NCBI RefSeq assembly: GCF_902499115.1
Contig: NZ_CABVPN010000028.1
Span: forward strand, 1 to 64,000
Length of the DNA stretch: 64,000 nt
Direction: 5' to 3'
From: Burkholderia diffusa
Lineage (GTDB): Bacteria; Pseudomonadota; Gammaproteobacteria; Burkholderiales; Burkholderiaceae
Translations under genes and position numbers: made by a program
Shown here: piece by piece, positions 37,252 through 45,911 of the stretch
Layout of the letters: every line of letters begins with the position of its first letter
Position numbering within the stretch: the stretch's first letter is position 1
Notes under the pieces: model-generated
The model's input: the letters and a program-made list of their open reading frames with translations, nothing else
The model's database searches: none
Told to the model about the DNA's origin: nothing

Positions 37252-38009
37252 GAAGCCCGCCCTCCTGCGCGCACCCATTCGCGCGTTGCGGGCAGCATTT
37301 GCGTATGCGTGAGATCGAGCTGCAGCGGGGTGATCGATACGAAACCGTTTGCGACGGCGTGGAAATCGGTGCCTTCGCTCGCGTCCAGCGCAGCACCCGC
37401 GGCACCGATCCAGTAGACCGGCTCGCCGCGCGGGTCGGTCTGGCGAATCACCGGCTGGGACGGGTGACGCTTGCCGAGGCGCGTGACCTGCCAGCCTTTC
37501 AGTTCCCCATACGGCAGATTCGGGATATTGACGTTCAGCAGCGGCTGACCGGGCAGCGGATGCGCGAGGTAGTGTTCGACGATTTCCGCGGCGACGCGCG
37601 CCGCGTCCGTCAGATGCGCCCAGCCCTTCTCGGCCAGCGAAAACGCGATGGCCGGCACGCCGAACATGATGCCTTCGGTGGCGGCCGCAACGGTCCCTGA
37701 ATAGAGCGTGTCTTCGCCCATGTTCTGGCCGTTGTTGATCCCGGACACGACGAGGTCGGGCCTCGCGTCGGCCATCCCCGTCAACGCGACGTGCACCGAA
37801 TCGGTCGGCGTGCCATTCACGTAGAAGAAACCCGTATTCGTCGCGCACTGCACCGACAGCGGCCGCGACAGCGTGAGGGAATTCGATGCGCCGCTGCAGT
37901 TCTGCTCGGGCGCGATCACCGTGAGGTCGGCCAGCGGCTGCAGCGCGTCGCTGAGCGCGGCGAGACCGGGGGCGAGATAGCCGTCGTCGTTGCTGAGTAG
38001 GATTCGCAT
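37248..38009 (-). CDS. surE: 5'/3'-nucleotidase SurE
   Basis: 253 residues, usual length. MRILLSNDDGYLAPG carries the metal-binding DD pair (Asp8-Asp9). The SGINNGQNMGEDTLYSGTV motif is also typical. It dephosphorylates nucleoside monophosphates in stationary phase. The ATG at 38009 is chosen over the open extension to 38111. It overlaps pcm by 4 bp. Confidence 0.96.
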   Translation of the reverse strand: MRILLSNDDGYLAPGLAALSDALQPLADLTVIAPEQNCSGASNSLTLSRPLSVQCATNTGFFYVNGTPTDSVHVALTGMADARPDLVVSGINNGQNMGEDTLYSGTVAAATEGIMFGVPAIAFSLAEKGWAHLTDAARVAAEIVEHYLAHPLPGQPLLNVNIPNLPYGELKGWQVTRLGKRHPSQPVIRQTDPRGEPVYWIGAAGAALDASEGTDFHAVANGFVSITPLQLDLTHTQMLPATREWVRAGGRAS

Positions 38010-38232
38010 CCGGCGATTGTAACCGAGGAAAGATGGCGCGAGAGCGACAGTCAGGCGGCTGCGGACGGGCCTGCATGCACGACGCGTGCGCGGTGCGCCG
38101 CCGCATTGCACGGCGGCGTTCCGCGGGCGCGAGACAACGTTGTGCCGCCCGGCGTTTCCCGCCCCAAAGCGTGCTCCTCGGGAGAGGCCGCCCTCGCGGA
38201 AGCCCGACGCGAAGCGCCCGGCCCTCGGGCAC

Positions 38233-39438
38233 TCAGATCGCGCCGGCCTCGCGCAGCGCGGCGATCGCCTGTACGTCGTAGCCGAGGCCGCGCAGCACCT
38301 CGTCCGTATGCTCGCCGAGTTCGGGCCCGAGCCAGCGCGTTTCGCCCGGCGTGCCGGACAACTTCGGCGTGATGTTCGGCAGCGGAATGTCGGTGCCGTC
38401 GGCCAGTTTGAAGCGCTGGATCATCTGCCGCGCGACGAACTGCGGATCGGTGAACATGTCGGCGGCGCTGTAGATGCGCCCGGCGGGCACGTCGGCCGCG
38501 TTGAGCACGGCAAGCGCCTCGTCGATCGTACGCGGCGCGAGCCACGCGGCGATCGCATCGTCGATCTCCTGCGTGCGCGGCACGCGGCCGTCGTTCCGTG
38601 CAAGCGCCGGATCGTCGGCGAGATCGTCGCGTTCGATCGCCTTCATCAGCCGCTTGAAGATCGGGTCGCTGTTGCCGCCGATCACGATGCTGCCGTCGCG
38701 GCACGCGTAGGTGTTCGACGGCACGATGCCCGGCAGCGACGCGCCGGTGCGCTCGCGCACCATCCCGTACACGCCGTACTCGGGCACCACGCTTTCCATC
38801 ATGTTGAACACCGCTTCATACAGCGCGACGTCGACCACCTGCCCCGCGCCGCCGTTCACCTTGCGGTGGTGAAGTGCCATCAGCCCGCCGATCACGCCAT
38901 GCAGCGCGGCGATCGAGTCGCCGATCGAGATGCCGATGCGCGGCGGCGGCAGGTCCGGATAGCCGGTGATGTGGCGCAACCCGCCCATCGATTCGGCGAT
39001 CGCGCCGAAGCCCGGCCGGTCGCGGTACGGGCCCGTCTGCCCGTAGCCGGACAGGCGCACCATCACGAGACCGGGGTTGTCGGCCGACAGCACGTCGTAG
39101 CCGAGCCCGAGCTTCTCGAGCAGGCCCGGGCGGAAGTTTTCGATCACGATGTCGGCCTCGCGCGCGAGTTGCCGCGCGATCGTCTTGCCGGCATCGGATT
39201 TCAGGTTGAGGGTGACCGATTTCTTGTTGCGGGCCTGCACCGACCACCACAGCGACGTACCGCCCTGCTCCGGATGCAGCTTGCGCCACTTGCGCAGCGG
39301 GTCGCCGCCGTTCGGATCCTCGATCTTGATCACTTCCGCGCCGAATTCGCCGAAGAGGCGCGACGCGAACGGCCCCGCGATCAGCGTCCCGAATTCGAGC
39401 ACTTTGACGCCCGCGAGGGGGCCCTGACTGGCGCTCAT
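38233..39438 (-). CDS. CaiB/BaiF family CoA-transferase
   Basis: 401 residues from the ATG at 39438, which has GGGAG 4-5 nt upstream. Family III CoA-transferase marks are present: LAGVKVLEFGTLIAGPFASRLFGEFGAEVIKIE, and the catalytic Asp in ISIGDSIAALHG. These enzymes move CoA between small carboxylic acids (formyl-CoA/oxalate, carnitine, bile acid types). No pathway partner lies adjacent, so the substrate is unknown. A 223-bp gap to surE contains only GC-rich DNA with no recognised element. Confidence 0.88.
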   Translation of the reverse strand: MSASQGPLAGVKVLEFGTLIAGPFASRLFGEFGAEVIKIEDPNGGDPLRKWRKLHPEQGGTSLWWSVQARNKKSVTLNLKSDAGKTIARQLAREADIVIENFRPGLLEKLGLGYDVLSADNPGLVMVRLSGYGQTGPYRDRPGFGAIAESMGGLRHITGYPDLPPPRIGISIGDSIAALHGVIGGLMALHHRKVNGGAGQVVDVALYEAVFNMMESVVPEYGVYGMVRERTGASLPGIVPSNTYACRDGSIVIGGNSDPIFKRLMKAIERDDLADDPALARNDGRVPRTQEIDDAIAAWLAPRTIDEALAVLNAADVPAGRIYSAADMFTDPQFVARQMIQRFKLADGTDIPLPNITPKLSGTPGETRWLGPELGEHTDEVLRGLGYDVQAIAALREAGAI

Positions 39439-39486
39439 GTGTCTCCCTGACATGAGGAACGGCGCCGCCGGCCGGCGGCGCCCGGC

Positions 39487-40083
39487 TTACATCGTGCGGC
39501 GGTCGAGCATCGCGCGGGCGATCGTGCCCGCGTCGACGTATTCGAGCTCGCCGCCCACCGGCACGCCACGCGCGAGGCGCGTGACCGCGAGCCCGCGCGC
39601 CTTCAGCGTCTGGCCGAGGTAGTGCGCGGTGGCCTCGCCCTCGTTCGTGAAGTTGGTCGCAAGCACGACCTCCTTGACGATCCCGTCAGACGCGCGCCGC
39701 ACGAGGCGGTCGAAATGGATTTCCTTCGGGCCGATTCCGTCGAGCGGGCTCAGCCGCCCCATCAGCACGAAATACAGCCCGCGATACGTCATCGTCTGCT
39801 CGAGCATGATCTGGTCGGCCGGTGTCTCGACGACGCACAGCAACGTCGGATCACGCTCCTCGTCGCTGCACACCTCGCAGATCTGCGCTTCCGTGAACGT
39901 ATTGCACTTCTCGCAGTGCTGCAGGTGCTCGGTCGCGAACAGCAGCGACCGGCCGAGCCGCTCCGCGCCCTCCCGATCGTGCTGCATCAGGTGGTACGCC
40001 ATGCGCTGCGCGGATTTCGGCCCGACGCCGGGCAATACGCGCAACGCTTCGACGAGGGCGGACAGGGCGGACGGCTGTTTCAT
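39487..40083 (-). CDS. recR: Recombination mediator RecR
   Basis: 198 residues. A HhH segment (LPGVGPKSAQRMAYHL), a four-Cys zinc finger (CEKCNTFTEAQICEVC) and a Toprim domain are present. It helps load RecA at gaps with RecO/RecF. It follows ybaB, the conserved dnaX-ybaB-recR order. Confidence 0.97.
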   Translation of the reverse strand: MKQPSALSALVEALRVLPGVGPKSAQRMAYHLMQHDREGAERLGRSLLFATEHLQHCEKCNTFTEAQICEVCSDEERDPTLLCVVETPADQIMLEQTMTYRGLYFVLMGRLSPLDGIGPKEIHFDRLVRRASDGIVKEVVLATNFTNEGEATAHYLGQTLKARGLAVTRLARGVPVGGELEYVDAGTIARAMLDRRTM

Positions 40084-40132
40084 ACGGCGGCTGAAAGCAG
40101 AACGAACTGATCGGACTGAACGGACGCTGCGC

Positions 40133-40459
40133 TCAGAACGGCAGCTTGAAGCCCGGGGGCAGCGGCAGGCCGGACGTCATGCCGCTCATCTTTTCCTGCG
40201 ACGTCGCCTCGGCCTTGCGCACGGCATCGTTGAACGCTGCCGCGACCAGATCCTCGAGCATGTCCTTGTCGTCCGCGAGGAGGCTCGGGTCGATCGCCAC
40301 GCGGCGCACTTCGTTGCGGCAGGTCATCGTCACCTTGACGAGCCCGGCACCCGACTGCCCTTCGACTTCAATCTGCGCAAGCTGCTCCTGCATCTTCTTC
40401 ATGTTTTCCTGCATTTGCTGCGCTTGCTTCATCAGTCCGGCGAGGTTGCCTTTCAACAT
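40133..40459 (-). CDS. YbaB/EbfC family nucleoid-associated protein
   Basis: 108 residues. MLKGNLAGLMKQAQQMQENMKKMQEQL is the family N-terminus and GLPLPPGFKLPF the C-terminus. It is a DNA-binding dimer. A good AAGGAG precedes the ATG at 40459; longer in-frame starts up to 40717 overlap dnaX and are rejected. Confidence 0.95.
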   Translation of the reverse strand: MLKGNLAGLMKQAQQMQENMKKMQEQLAQIEVEGQSGAGLVKVTMTCRNEVRRVAIDPSLLADDKDMLEDLVAAAFNDAVRKAEATSQEKMSGMTSGLPLPPGFKLPF

Positions 40460-40553
40460 GGGAATACTCCTTCTTGATCGTGTGAAAACCGGCACGCGGC
40501 GCGCGCCGGTCAATATGTGCGGGCGTGATTGTGCCTGTCGCGGTGCGATTCGT

Positions 40554-42854
40554 TCAATGCAGCGTCGGGGATGTGCCGTCCGGCGCCAAATCGGCGAGCG
40601 GCCGCACCGAGCCTTCGACGATACGCGCCCCGAAGTCACGCACGAGTTGCTGGACGAACGGATCGCCATGGATGTCCTGCTCGGCCTCGCGCTGGCGTGC
40701 TGCACGCGCGGCCGCATCCAGCGCCGCCGCGGTGCGCCGCGCGGGCCCGACCTCGACCTCGACCTCGACGGGCTTGCCGAGCGCGTCGGCCAGGGCGGCC
40801 TTCAGTTTCGCGACCTGGGCGGCGTCCGCATACTGCGGCACCGGCACGGACAGTTTCAACGTCGTCGCGTCGACGGCCGTCAGCTCGCTGTTGAACGCGA
40901 GCTGATACGCGACGCCCTTCAGCGGCAACCGTGCTGCCAGCGCCGGCCATTCGCCGTCGAAGCCGACCGGGTCGAGCGCGATCGCGGGCGGCAGCGGGCG
41001 CGTGTCGACCGGTGCGGACGGACGCGCCTCCGCCGCCTTCGGCGTAATGCGCACGTCATCGGGGCCGCTGTCGAACACAGGCACGAAGCCGTCGTCCGCC
41101 GCGCCGCCGAACATCTCGTCGGCGCTGAGCGGCACGTATTCGTCCGGCGGAATGTCTTCCCACGGCGGCGGAGCCTGGCGCGTGTCGGCTGGCTGGGGCG
41201 CGCGTGCCGCCGCGCGCGGCGTCGGCACCTGCACGGCAGGTCGCGATGCCGCCGGTTTCTCCGGGGCCGGCTGGGCCGCCGCCGGTTTCGACGCGCCGCC
41301 CGCCCGCGAACGGTCGGACGACACGCGCATGCCGGCATTGCGTAGCACGTCGAGTGCGGCAGCCGCACCGCCGCGGGCCGCCGGGCGCGCGACGGGCTCG
41401 GCCGGCGCGGCACGCGGCGCCTGTTCGGCAGCCGGCGCTGGTTCGTCGTTGCGCGTGGCGGCAGCAGGCAATTCGGGTTCGTTGCGGACAGCGGGCAGCG
41501 CATCGCTCGCCGGTGCTGCCTGCGGTGCCGGGTTTGCTTCCGGCTGCGGCGCTGCGGCAGCAGCCGCTGCCGCAGCCGGCGTCGAAACAGGCTTCACGGC
41601 AGGCGAAGTCACCGCTTCGTCAGACCGGGCCGGCGACGGACGCGCAGCGGGCGCGACCGGAGCGGCCGCTTGCGGGCGTGCTGCGCCCGCGGCGGCTGCC
41701 ACACGCGGCGCAGCCGCGGGCACGGCACGCGGCACGGCCGGCTGACCGCCCGGCGCACTGCCGGCGCCGACGGCCGGCTCGAACGCGAGCATCCGCAGCA
41801 GCGTCATCGTGAAGCCGGCGTATTCGTCCGGCGCAAGGCCGAGCTCCGCGCGTCCGACCGTCGCGATCTGATAGAACAGTTGAACCTGCTCGGGGCTCAG
41901 CGTCTCCGCGAAGCGGCGCAGGTCGGCCGCTTCCGGCCATTCGTCGAGAACCGAGCCCGGCGCGAACTGCGCCCACGCGATCCGGTGCAGCAGGCTCGCA
42001 AGGTCCTGCAGCGCGGTGGAAAAAGACAGGCTGCGCAGCGACATCTCGTCGGCGATCGCGAGAATCTCCGGGCCGTTGCCGGCCGCGAGCGCATCGAGCA
42101 GGCGCACCATGTAGGTCTGGTCGAGCGCGCCGAGCATGCCCGACACAGCCGATTCGGTCACTTCGTTCGCCGAATAGGCGATCGCCTGGTCGGTCAGCGA
42201 CAGCGCATCGCGCATGCTGCCCTGCGCGGCGCGCGCGAGCAGGCGCAGCGCCTGCTGCTCGAACGAGATCCGCTCTTCGCCGAGGATCCGTTCGAGATGC
42301 GACACGATGTGCCCGGCCGGCATCTGCTTCAGGTTGAACTGCAGGCAGCGCGACAGCACCGTGACGGGAATCTTCTGCGGATCGGTCGTCGCGAGGATGA
42401 ACTTGACGTGCGGCGGCGGCTCCTCGAGCGTCTTCAGCATCGCGTTGAACGCGTGATTCGTCAGCATGTGCACTTCGTCGATCATGTAGACCTTGAAGCG
42501 CGCATCGACGGGCGCGTACACCGCGCGCTCGAGCAGCGCGGCCATTTCGTCGACGCCGCGGTTGCTCGCCGCGTCCATTTCGACGTAATCGACGAAGCGG
42601 CCTTCGTCGATCTCGCGGCACGCGCGGCACACACCGCACGGCTGCGACGTGACGCCGGTTTCGCAGTTGAGTGCCTTCGCGAAGATCCGCGACAGCGTCG
42701 TCTTGCCGACGCCGCGGGTTCCGGTAAACAGATAGGCGTGATGGAGACGCCCGCCGTCGAGCGCGTGCGTGAGCGCCCTGACGACGTGCTCCTGGCCGAC
42801 GAGCGAAGCGAAATCCTTCGGACGCCACTTGCGTGCGAGAACTTGATAGGTCAT
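40554..42854 (-). CDS. dnaX: DNA polymerase III subunits gamma/tau
   Basis: 766 residues. The AAA+ clamp-loader ATPase has Walker A GTRGVGKT (45-52) and a four-Cys zinc site (CETG...CGVCRAC), and the DEVH box follows. About residues 365-600 are a Pro/Ala-rich, low-complexity linker. The C-terminal tau domain ends the protein. I see no A-rich slippery sequence of the E. coli type, so a gamma form would need another mechanism. Confidence 0.95.
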   Translation of the reverse strand: MTYQVLARKWRPKDFASLVGQEHVVRALTHALDGGRLHHAYLFTGTRGVGKTTLSRIFAKALNCETGVTSQPCGVCRACREIDEGRFVDYVEMDAASNRGVDEMAALLERAVYAPVDARFKVYMIDEVHMLTNHAFNAMLKTLEEPPPHVKFILATTDPQKIPVTVLSRCLQFNLKQMPAGHIVSHLERILGEERISFEQQALRLLARAAQGSMRDALSLTDQAIAYSANEVTESAVSGMLGALDQTYMVRLLDALAAGNGPEILAIADEMSLRSLSFSTALQDLASLLHRIAWAQFAPGSVLDEWPEAADLRRFAETLSPEQVQLFYQIATVGRAELGLAPDEYAGFTMTLLRMLAFEPAVGAGSAPGGQPAVPRAVPAAAPRVAAAAGAARPQAAAPVAPAARPSPARSDEAVTSPAVKPVSTPAAAAAAAAAPQPEANPAPQAAPASDALPAVRNEPELPAAATRNDEPAPAAEQAPRAAPAEPVARPAARGGAAAALDVLRNAGMRVSSDRSRAGGASKPAAAQPAPEKPAASRPAVQVPTPRAAARAPQPADTRQAPPPWEDIPPDEYVPLSADEMFGGAADDGFVPVFDSGPDDVRITPKAAEARPSAPVDTRPLPPAIALDPVGFDGEWPALAARLPLKGVAYQLAFNSELTAVDATTLKLSVPVPQYADAAQVAKLKAALADALGKPVEVEVEVGPARRTAAALDAAARAARQREAEQDIHGDPFVQQLVRDFGARIVEGSVRPLADLAPDGTSPTLH

Positions 42855-42950
42855 CGGGAAATTGTATCAGTAACGCTGCGTCGCGCCGACACGTGAAACG
42901 GTGCGGAAGACGGGCAATGCGCAGGTAGAACGGAGAATGACGCAGAAATA

Positions 42951-42973
42951 AAAAACGCCCGGCGAACGGGGCG
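42951..42973 (-). terminator. Intrinsic terminator of the 4.5S RNA
   Basis: CGCCC (42956-42960) pairs with GGGCG (42969-42973). On the minus strand the stem is followed by T5 and then A/T-rich sequence. It ends about 10 nt past the RNA 3' end. Confidence 0.75.
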
Positions 42974-42983
42974 AGAGGAAAGG

Positions 42984-43082
42984 TGACGAGCCCGACCCTC
43001 GGCACTGGCGGAAAACGATTGTGGCTGCTTCGTTCCCGACCTGACCAGGTTCACCGCCCCACCATGCGAGGAGGCCCGTCAC
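42984..43082 (-). ncRNA. ffs: Signal recognition particle 4.5S RNA (small bacterial type)
   Basis: The minus strand contains CCTGGTCAGGTCGGGAACGAAGCAGCC-like sequence split around 43021-43050, i.e. the conserved Ffh-binding loop (GGTCAGGT ... GAAGCAGCC). Complementary ends TGACGGGCC... and ...GGCTCGTCA close one long hairpin of about 99 nt. It binds Ffh for co-translational targeting. A TAGAAT box lies 6 nt upstream and a terminator follows. The location beside dnaX is conserved in this group. Confidence 0.93.
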
Positions 43083-43087
43083 GGCAT

Positions 43088-43093
43088 ATTCTA
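43088..43093 (-). promoter_or_regulatory. TAGAAT -10 box for the 4.5S RNA
   Basis: TAGAAT on the minus strand ends 5-6 nt before the predicted RNA 5' end, the expected -10 distance. The -35 is weak. Confidence 0.6.
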
Positions 43094-43494
43094 TCACCGC
43101 TTCCGGCCGAATGCGACCGTTTGTTCGCAACAAGGCCAAGGATCGAGCAAACCGACGCGCGTGCGGGCTCTCCAATCCGGCGCGAACCCGCGGTCATATA
43201 TCGTGACGCTTCGTGACTCTTGTATTTTGCGCGCCGGCCTCCACGTTCGGGACACAACGGTCAAACGGCGCGTCGTACCCCTACTCGCGTAGCGGCTACT
43301 ATCGCCGCCCGCAGCAGATAGCAATTTAGGCTAATATGACGCCCGAACGACCCGCGAGCCGCGCCAAGCAGCGCTTACGCCCTTCCTTCCGGAGAGGGGA
43401 GTGACCTGCGGCAGCGGCCGGCAGCCGACAAGGCCGCCGGAGCGCCGCAACGCGCCGAGCAGGCAGTCCCCGAACCGTAAGAGGTATTGACCCA
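43094..43494. other. Intergenic region between ffs and trxA
   Basis: About 400 bp with no coding gene or tRNA that I can support. It must hold the trxA promoter; a TAATAT box at 43332-43337 is a weak candidate without a -35. A tandem TCGTGAC repeat (43201-43217) is present. An AAGAGGT ribosome site precedes trxA. Confidence 0.4.
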
Positions 43495-43821
43495 ATGAGC
43501 GAACAGATCAAACACATCAGCGACGCATCGTTCGAACAGGACGTCGTCAAATCCGACAAGCCCGTGCTCGTCGACTTCTGGGCCGAATGGTGCGGCCCGT
43601 GCAAGATGATCGCCCCGATCCTCGACGAAGTCGCGAAGGATTACGGCGACAAGCTGCAGATCGCGAAGATCAACGTCGACGACAACCAGGCAACGCCTGC
43701 GAAGTTCGGCGTGCGCGGCATCCCGACGCTGATCCTGTTCAAGAACGGCGCGGCCGCCGCGCAGAAGGTCGGCGCGCTGTCGAAGTCGCAGCTCACCGCA
43801 TTCCTGGACAGCCACCTGTAA
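43495..43821 (+). CDS. trxA: Thioredoxin
   Basis: 108 residues, the classic length. WCGPC (32-36) is the redox active site, with FWAEWCGPCKMIAP and the cis-Pro loop GIPTL. It reduces cytosolic disulfides. It is followed by a 14-bp perfect inverted repeat and then rho, as in many proteobacteria. Confidence 0.98.
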   Translation: MSEQIKHISDASFEQDVVKSDKPVLVDFWAEWCGPCKMIAPILDEVAKDYGDKLQIAKINVDDNQATPAKFGVRGIPTLILFKNGAAAAQKVGALSKSQLTAFLDSHL

Positions 43822-43834
43822 TACCGGCTGTTCC

Positions 43835-43866
43835 GCGGACGTGTTGTCAACCGACAACACGTCCGC
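43835..43866 (+). other. 14-bp perfect inverted repeat between trxA and rho
   Basis: 43835-43848 pairs with 43853-43866 around an AACC loop; the core is GTGTTGTC/GACAACAC. No T run follows, so it is not a standard terminator. It begins 13 bp past the trxA stop and lies before the rho promoter. Confidence 0.6.
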
Positions 43867-43907
43867 CGTCAAGCCGCCGATCGGCCGCTCAGGCGCGAAT
43901 CGGCGTA

Positions 43908-43916
43908 TGCTAGAAT
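43908..43916 (+). promoter_or_regulatory. Extended -10 promoter for rho
   Basis: TGCTAGAAT is a TGn-extended -10 about 100 bp before the rho ATG, giving a leader of roughly 90 nt. Confidence 0.55.
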
Positions 43917-44015
43917 CAAAAAACGTCTACAAGACGCATTAAGTCTCAGAGCGCTTCCGCTCGCCCTCCTCCCTTATTTCTTTTCGTCGCATCTCCTCCC
44001 TGGCGGGTTCTCCGT

Positions 44016-45278
44016 ATGCATTTATCCGAGCTCAAGTCTCTGCACGTGTCCGAACTGATCGAAATGGCCAATGGCCTGGAGATCGAAAACGCGAACCGCC
44101 TGCGCAAGCAGGAATTGATGTTCGCCATTCTCAAAAAGCGCGCCAAGACGGGAGAGACGATCTTCGGCGACGGCACGCTCGAAGTGCTGCCGGACGGTTT
44201 CGGCTTCCTGCGCTCGCCGGAAATGTCGTACCTCGCGAGCACCGACGACATCTATATCAGCCCGTCGCAGATCCGCCGCTTCAACCTGCACACCGGCGAC
44301 ACCATCGAAGGTGAAGTCCGCACGCCGAAGGACGGCGAGCGCTACTTCGCGCTGGTGAAGGTCGACAAAGTCAACGGGCAGCCGCCCGAGGCCTCGAAAC
44401 ACAAGATCATGTTCGAGAACCTCACGCCGCTGCACCCGAACAAGCCGCTGTCGCTCGAACGCGAAATGCGCGGCGAAGAGAACGTCACGGGCCGCATCAT
44501 CGACATGATCGCGCCGATCGGCAAGGGCCAGCGCGGCCTGCTCGTCGCGTCGCCGAAGTCGGGCAAGACCGTGATGCTCCAGCACATCGCACATGCGATC
44601 AAGCAGAACCATCCCGACGTCATCCTGTTCGTGCTGCTGATCGACGAGCGCCCTGAAGAAGTGACCGAAATGCAACGCTCGGTCGCCGGCGAAGTGATCG
44701 CTTCGACGTTCGACGAACCGGCCACGCGTCACGTGCAGGTCGCCGAAATGGTGATCGAGAAGGCCAAGCGCCTCGTCGAAATGAAGCACGACGTCGTGAT
44801 CCTGCTCGACTCGATCACGCGTCTCGCACGTGCGTACAACACCGTGATCCCGGCGTCGGGCAAGGTGCTGACGGGCGGTGTCGACGCGAACGCGCTGCAG
44901 CGCCCGAAACGCTTCTTCGGCGCGGCGCGCAACATCGAGGAAGGCGGCTCGCTGACCATCATCGGCACCGCGCTGATCGAAACCGGCAGCCGCATGGACG
45001 ACGTGATCTACGAAGAGTTCAAGGGCACCGGCAACATGGAAGTGCACCTCGAGCGCCGTCTCGCGGAAAAGCGCGTCTATCCGTCGATCAACCTGAACAA
45101 GTCGGGCACGCGCCGCGAAGAAATGCTGATCAAGCCCGAGATCCTTCAAAAGATCTGGGTGCTGCGCAAGTTCATCCACGACATGGACGAAGTCGAGGCG
45201 ATGGAATTCCTGCTCGACAAGATCCGCCAGACGAAGAGCAACTCCGAGTTCTTCGACCTGATGCGCCGCGGCGGCTGA
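44016..45278 (+). CDS. rho: Transcription termination factor Rho
   Basis: 420 residues, exact family length. An N-terminal Rho_N domain and cold-shock RNA-binding domain (GFGFLRSPEMSYLASTDDIYIS) are followed by Walker A PKSGKT (180-185) and the Q/R loop regions. It is the hexameric ATP-driven RNA translocase. An intrinsic terminator follows. Confidence 0.98.
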   Translation: MHLSELKSLHVSELIEMANGLEIENANRLRKQELMFAILKKRAKTGETIFGDGTLEVLPDGFGFLRSPEMSYLASTDDIYISPSQIRRFNLHTGDTIEGEVRTPKDGERYFALVKVDKVNGQPPEASKHKIMFENLTPLHPNKPLSLEREMRGEENVTGRIIDMIAPIGKGQRGLLVASPKSGKTVMLQHIAHAIKQNHPDVILFVLLIDERPEEVTEMQRSVAGEVIASTFDEPATRHVQVAEMVIEKAKRLVEMKHDVVILLDSITRLARAYNTVIPASGKVLTGGVDANALQRPKRFFGAARNIEEGGSLTIIGTALIETGSRMDDVIYEEFKGTGNMEVHLERRLAEKRVYPSINLNKSGTRREEMLIKPEILQKIWVLRKFIHDMDEVEAMEFLLDKIRQTKSNSEFFDLMRRGG

Positions 45279-45297
45279 TCGCCCCCGCACCGCAACG

Positions 45298-45336
45298 AAC
45301 GGCTGCCCGCGCATTTCGCCCGGCAGCCGTTTTTTC
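45298..45336 (+). terminator. Intrinsic terminator after rho
   Basis: AACGGCTGCC (45298-45307) pairs with GGCAGCCGTT (45322-45331), followed by T run to 45335. The loop is 14 nt. Confidence 0.85.
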
Positions 45337-45340
45337 ACGT

Positions 45341-45375
45341 CAACCTGAACGTGAACGTACAGGTTGATCTATAAT
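45341..45375 (+). promoter_or_regulatory. MerR-type operator-promoter for the MerR-MFS operon
   Basis: A dyad CAACCTG (45341-45347) / CAGGTTG (45360-45366) lies just upstream of a perfect TATAAT (45370-45375). A CTGAAC at 45345-45350 would be a poor -35 at 19 bp, the unusual spacing of MerR-activated promoters. The dyad probably binds the MerR protein encoded 36 bp downstream. Confidence 0.6.
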
Positions 45376-45410
45376 CGCGCCATCGCCCCAACCGAAGCCG
45401 CGCCAATCCA

Positions 45411-45911
45411 ATGCCGAACGACGCCTCCCCCTCGCCGCTGACCGTGAGCGACGCCGCGTCGCGGCTCGGCGTCACGCCGCGCACACTGAAGTATTACGAA
45501 GAGCGCGGGCTCGTCACGCCGTCACGCAGCGGCGGCCGCTATCGCCTCTACGACGAAGCCGATCTCGAACGCTTCGCCCGCATCCTGCGGCTGCGCGCGC
45601 TCGGCTTTTCGCTACACGGCATCACCGAGATGCTCAAGCGCCCGCTGGAAGAAACGGGCGACGGCCGGCGCCGCTATTCGGACGCGTCGCTGCGCGACAT
45701 CCGCTCGGGGCTCGCCGAGCAAATCGACACGCTCGACCAGCGGATTGCGGCCGTCCAGCGCGAGCTGAAGGAAGCCGTCGCGCTGCGCACGGAACTGCAG
45801 CACGACATCGACTACATCGAACGGCGCCTCGCCGGCGAAAACCCCGACACGCTAATCGCGCAGCGGCAAGCCGAAGCCGGCACGCGGCGCGCCCGCAAGG
45901 ATCGGGAATGA
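45411..45911 (+). CDS. MerR family transcriptional regulator
   Basis: 166 residues. A MerR winged-helix domain occupies about 8-78 (LTVSDAASRLGVTPRTLKYYEERGLVTPSRS...YRLYDEADLERFARI), followed by a long dimerisation helix. There is no cysteine, so it does not sense by thiol or metal-Cys chemistry. The stop overlaps the start of the MFS gene (ATGA), so it probably controls that exporter and itself through the upstream dyad. Confidence 0.9.
   Translation: MPNDASPSPLTVSDAASRLGVTPRTLKYYEERGLVTPSRSGGRYRLYDEADLERFARILRLRALGFSLHGITEMLKRPLEETGDGRRRYSDASLRDIRSGLAEQIDTLDQRIAAVQRELKEAVALRTELQHDIDYIERRLAGENPDTLIAQRQAEAGTRRARKDRE

Noticed and set aside
36322..38232. Apparent fusion of a 300-residue unknown protein to pcm
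   Set aside because: The upstream part lies over surE in another frame and is Arg/Ala-rich; the pcm start at 37251 overlaps the surE stop in the usual coupled manner.
43094..43494. Search for a tRNA or small gene in the ffs-trxA gap
   Set aside because: No cloverleaf, no anticodon arm and no coding-like frame; only a short tandem TCGTGAC repeat.
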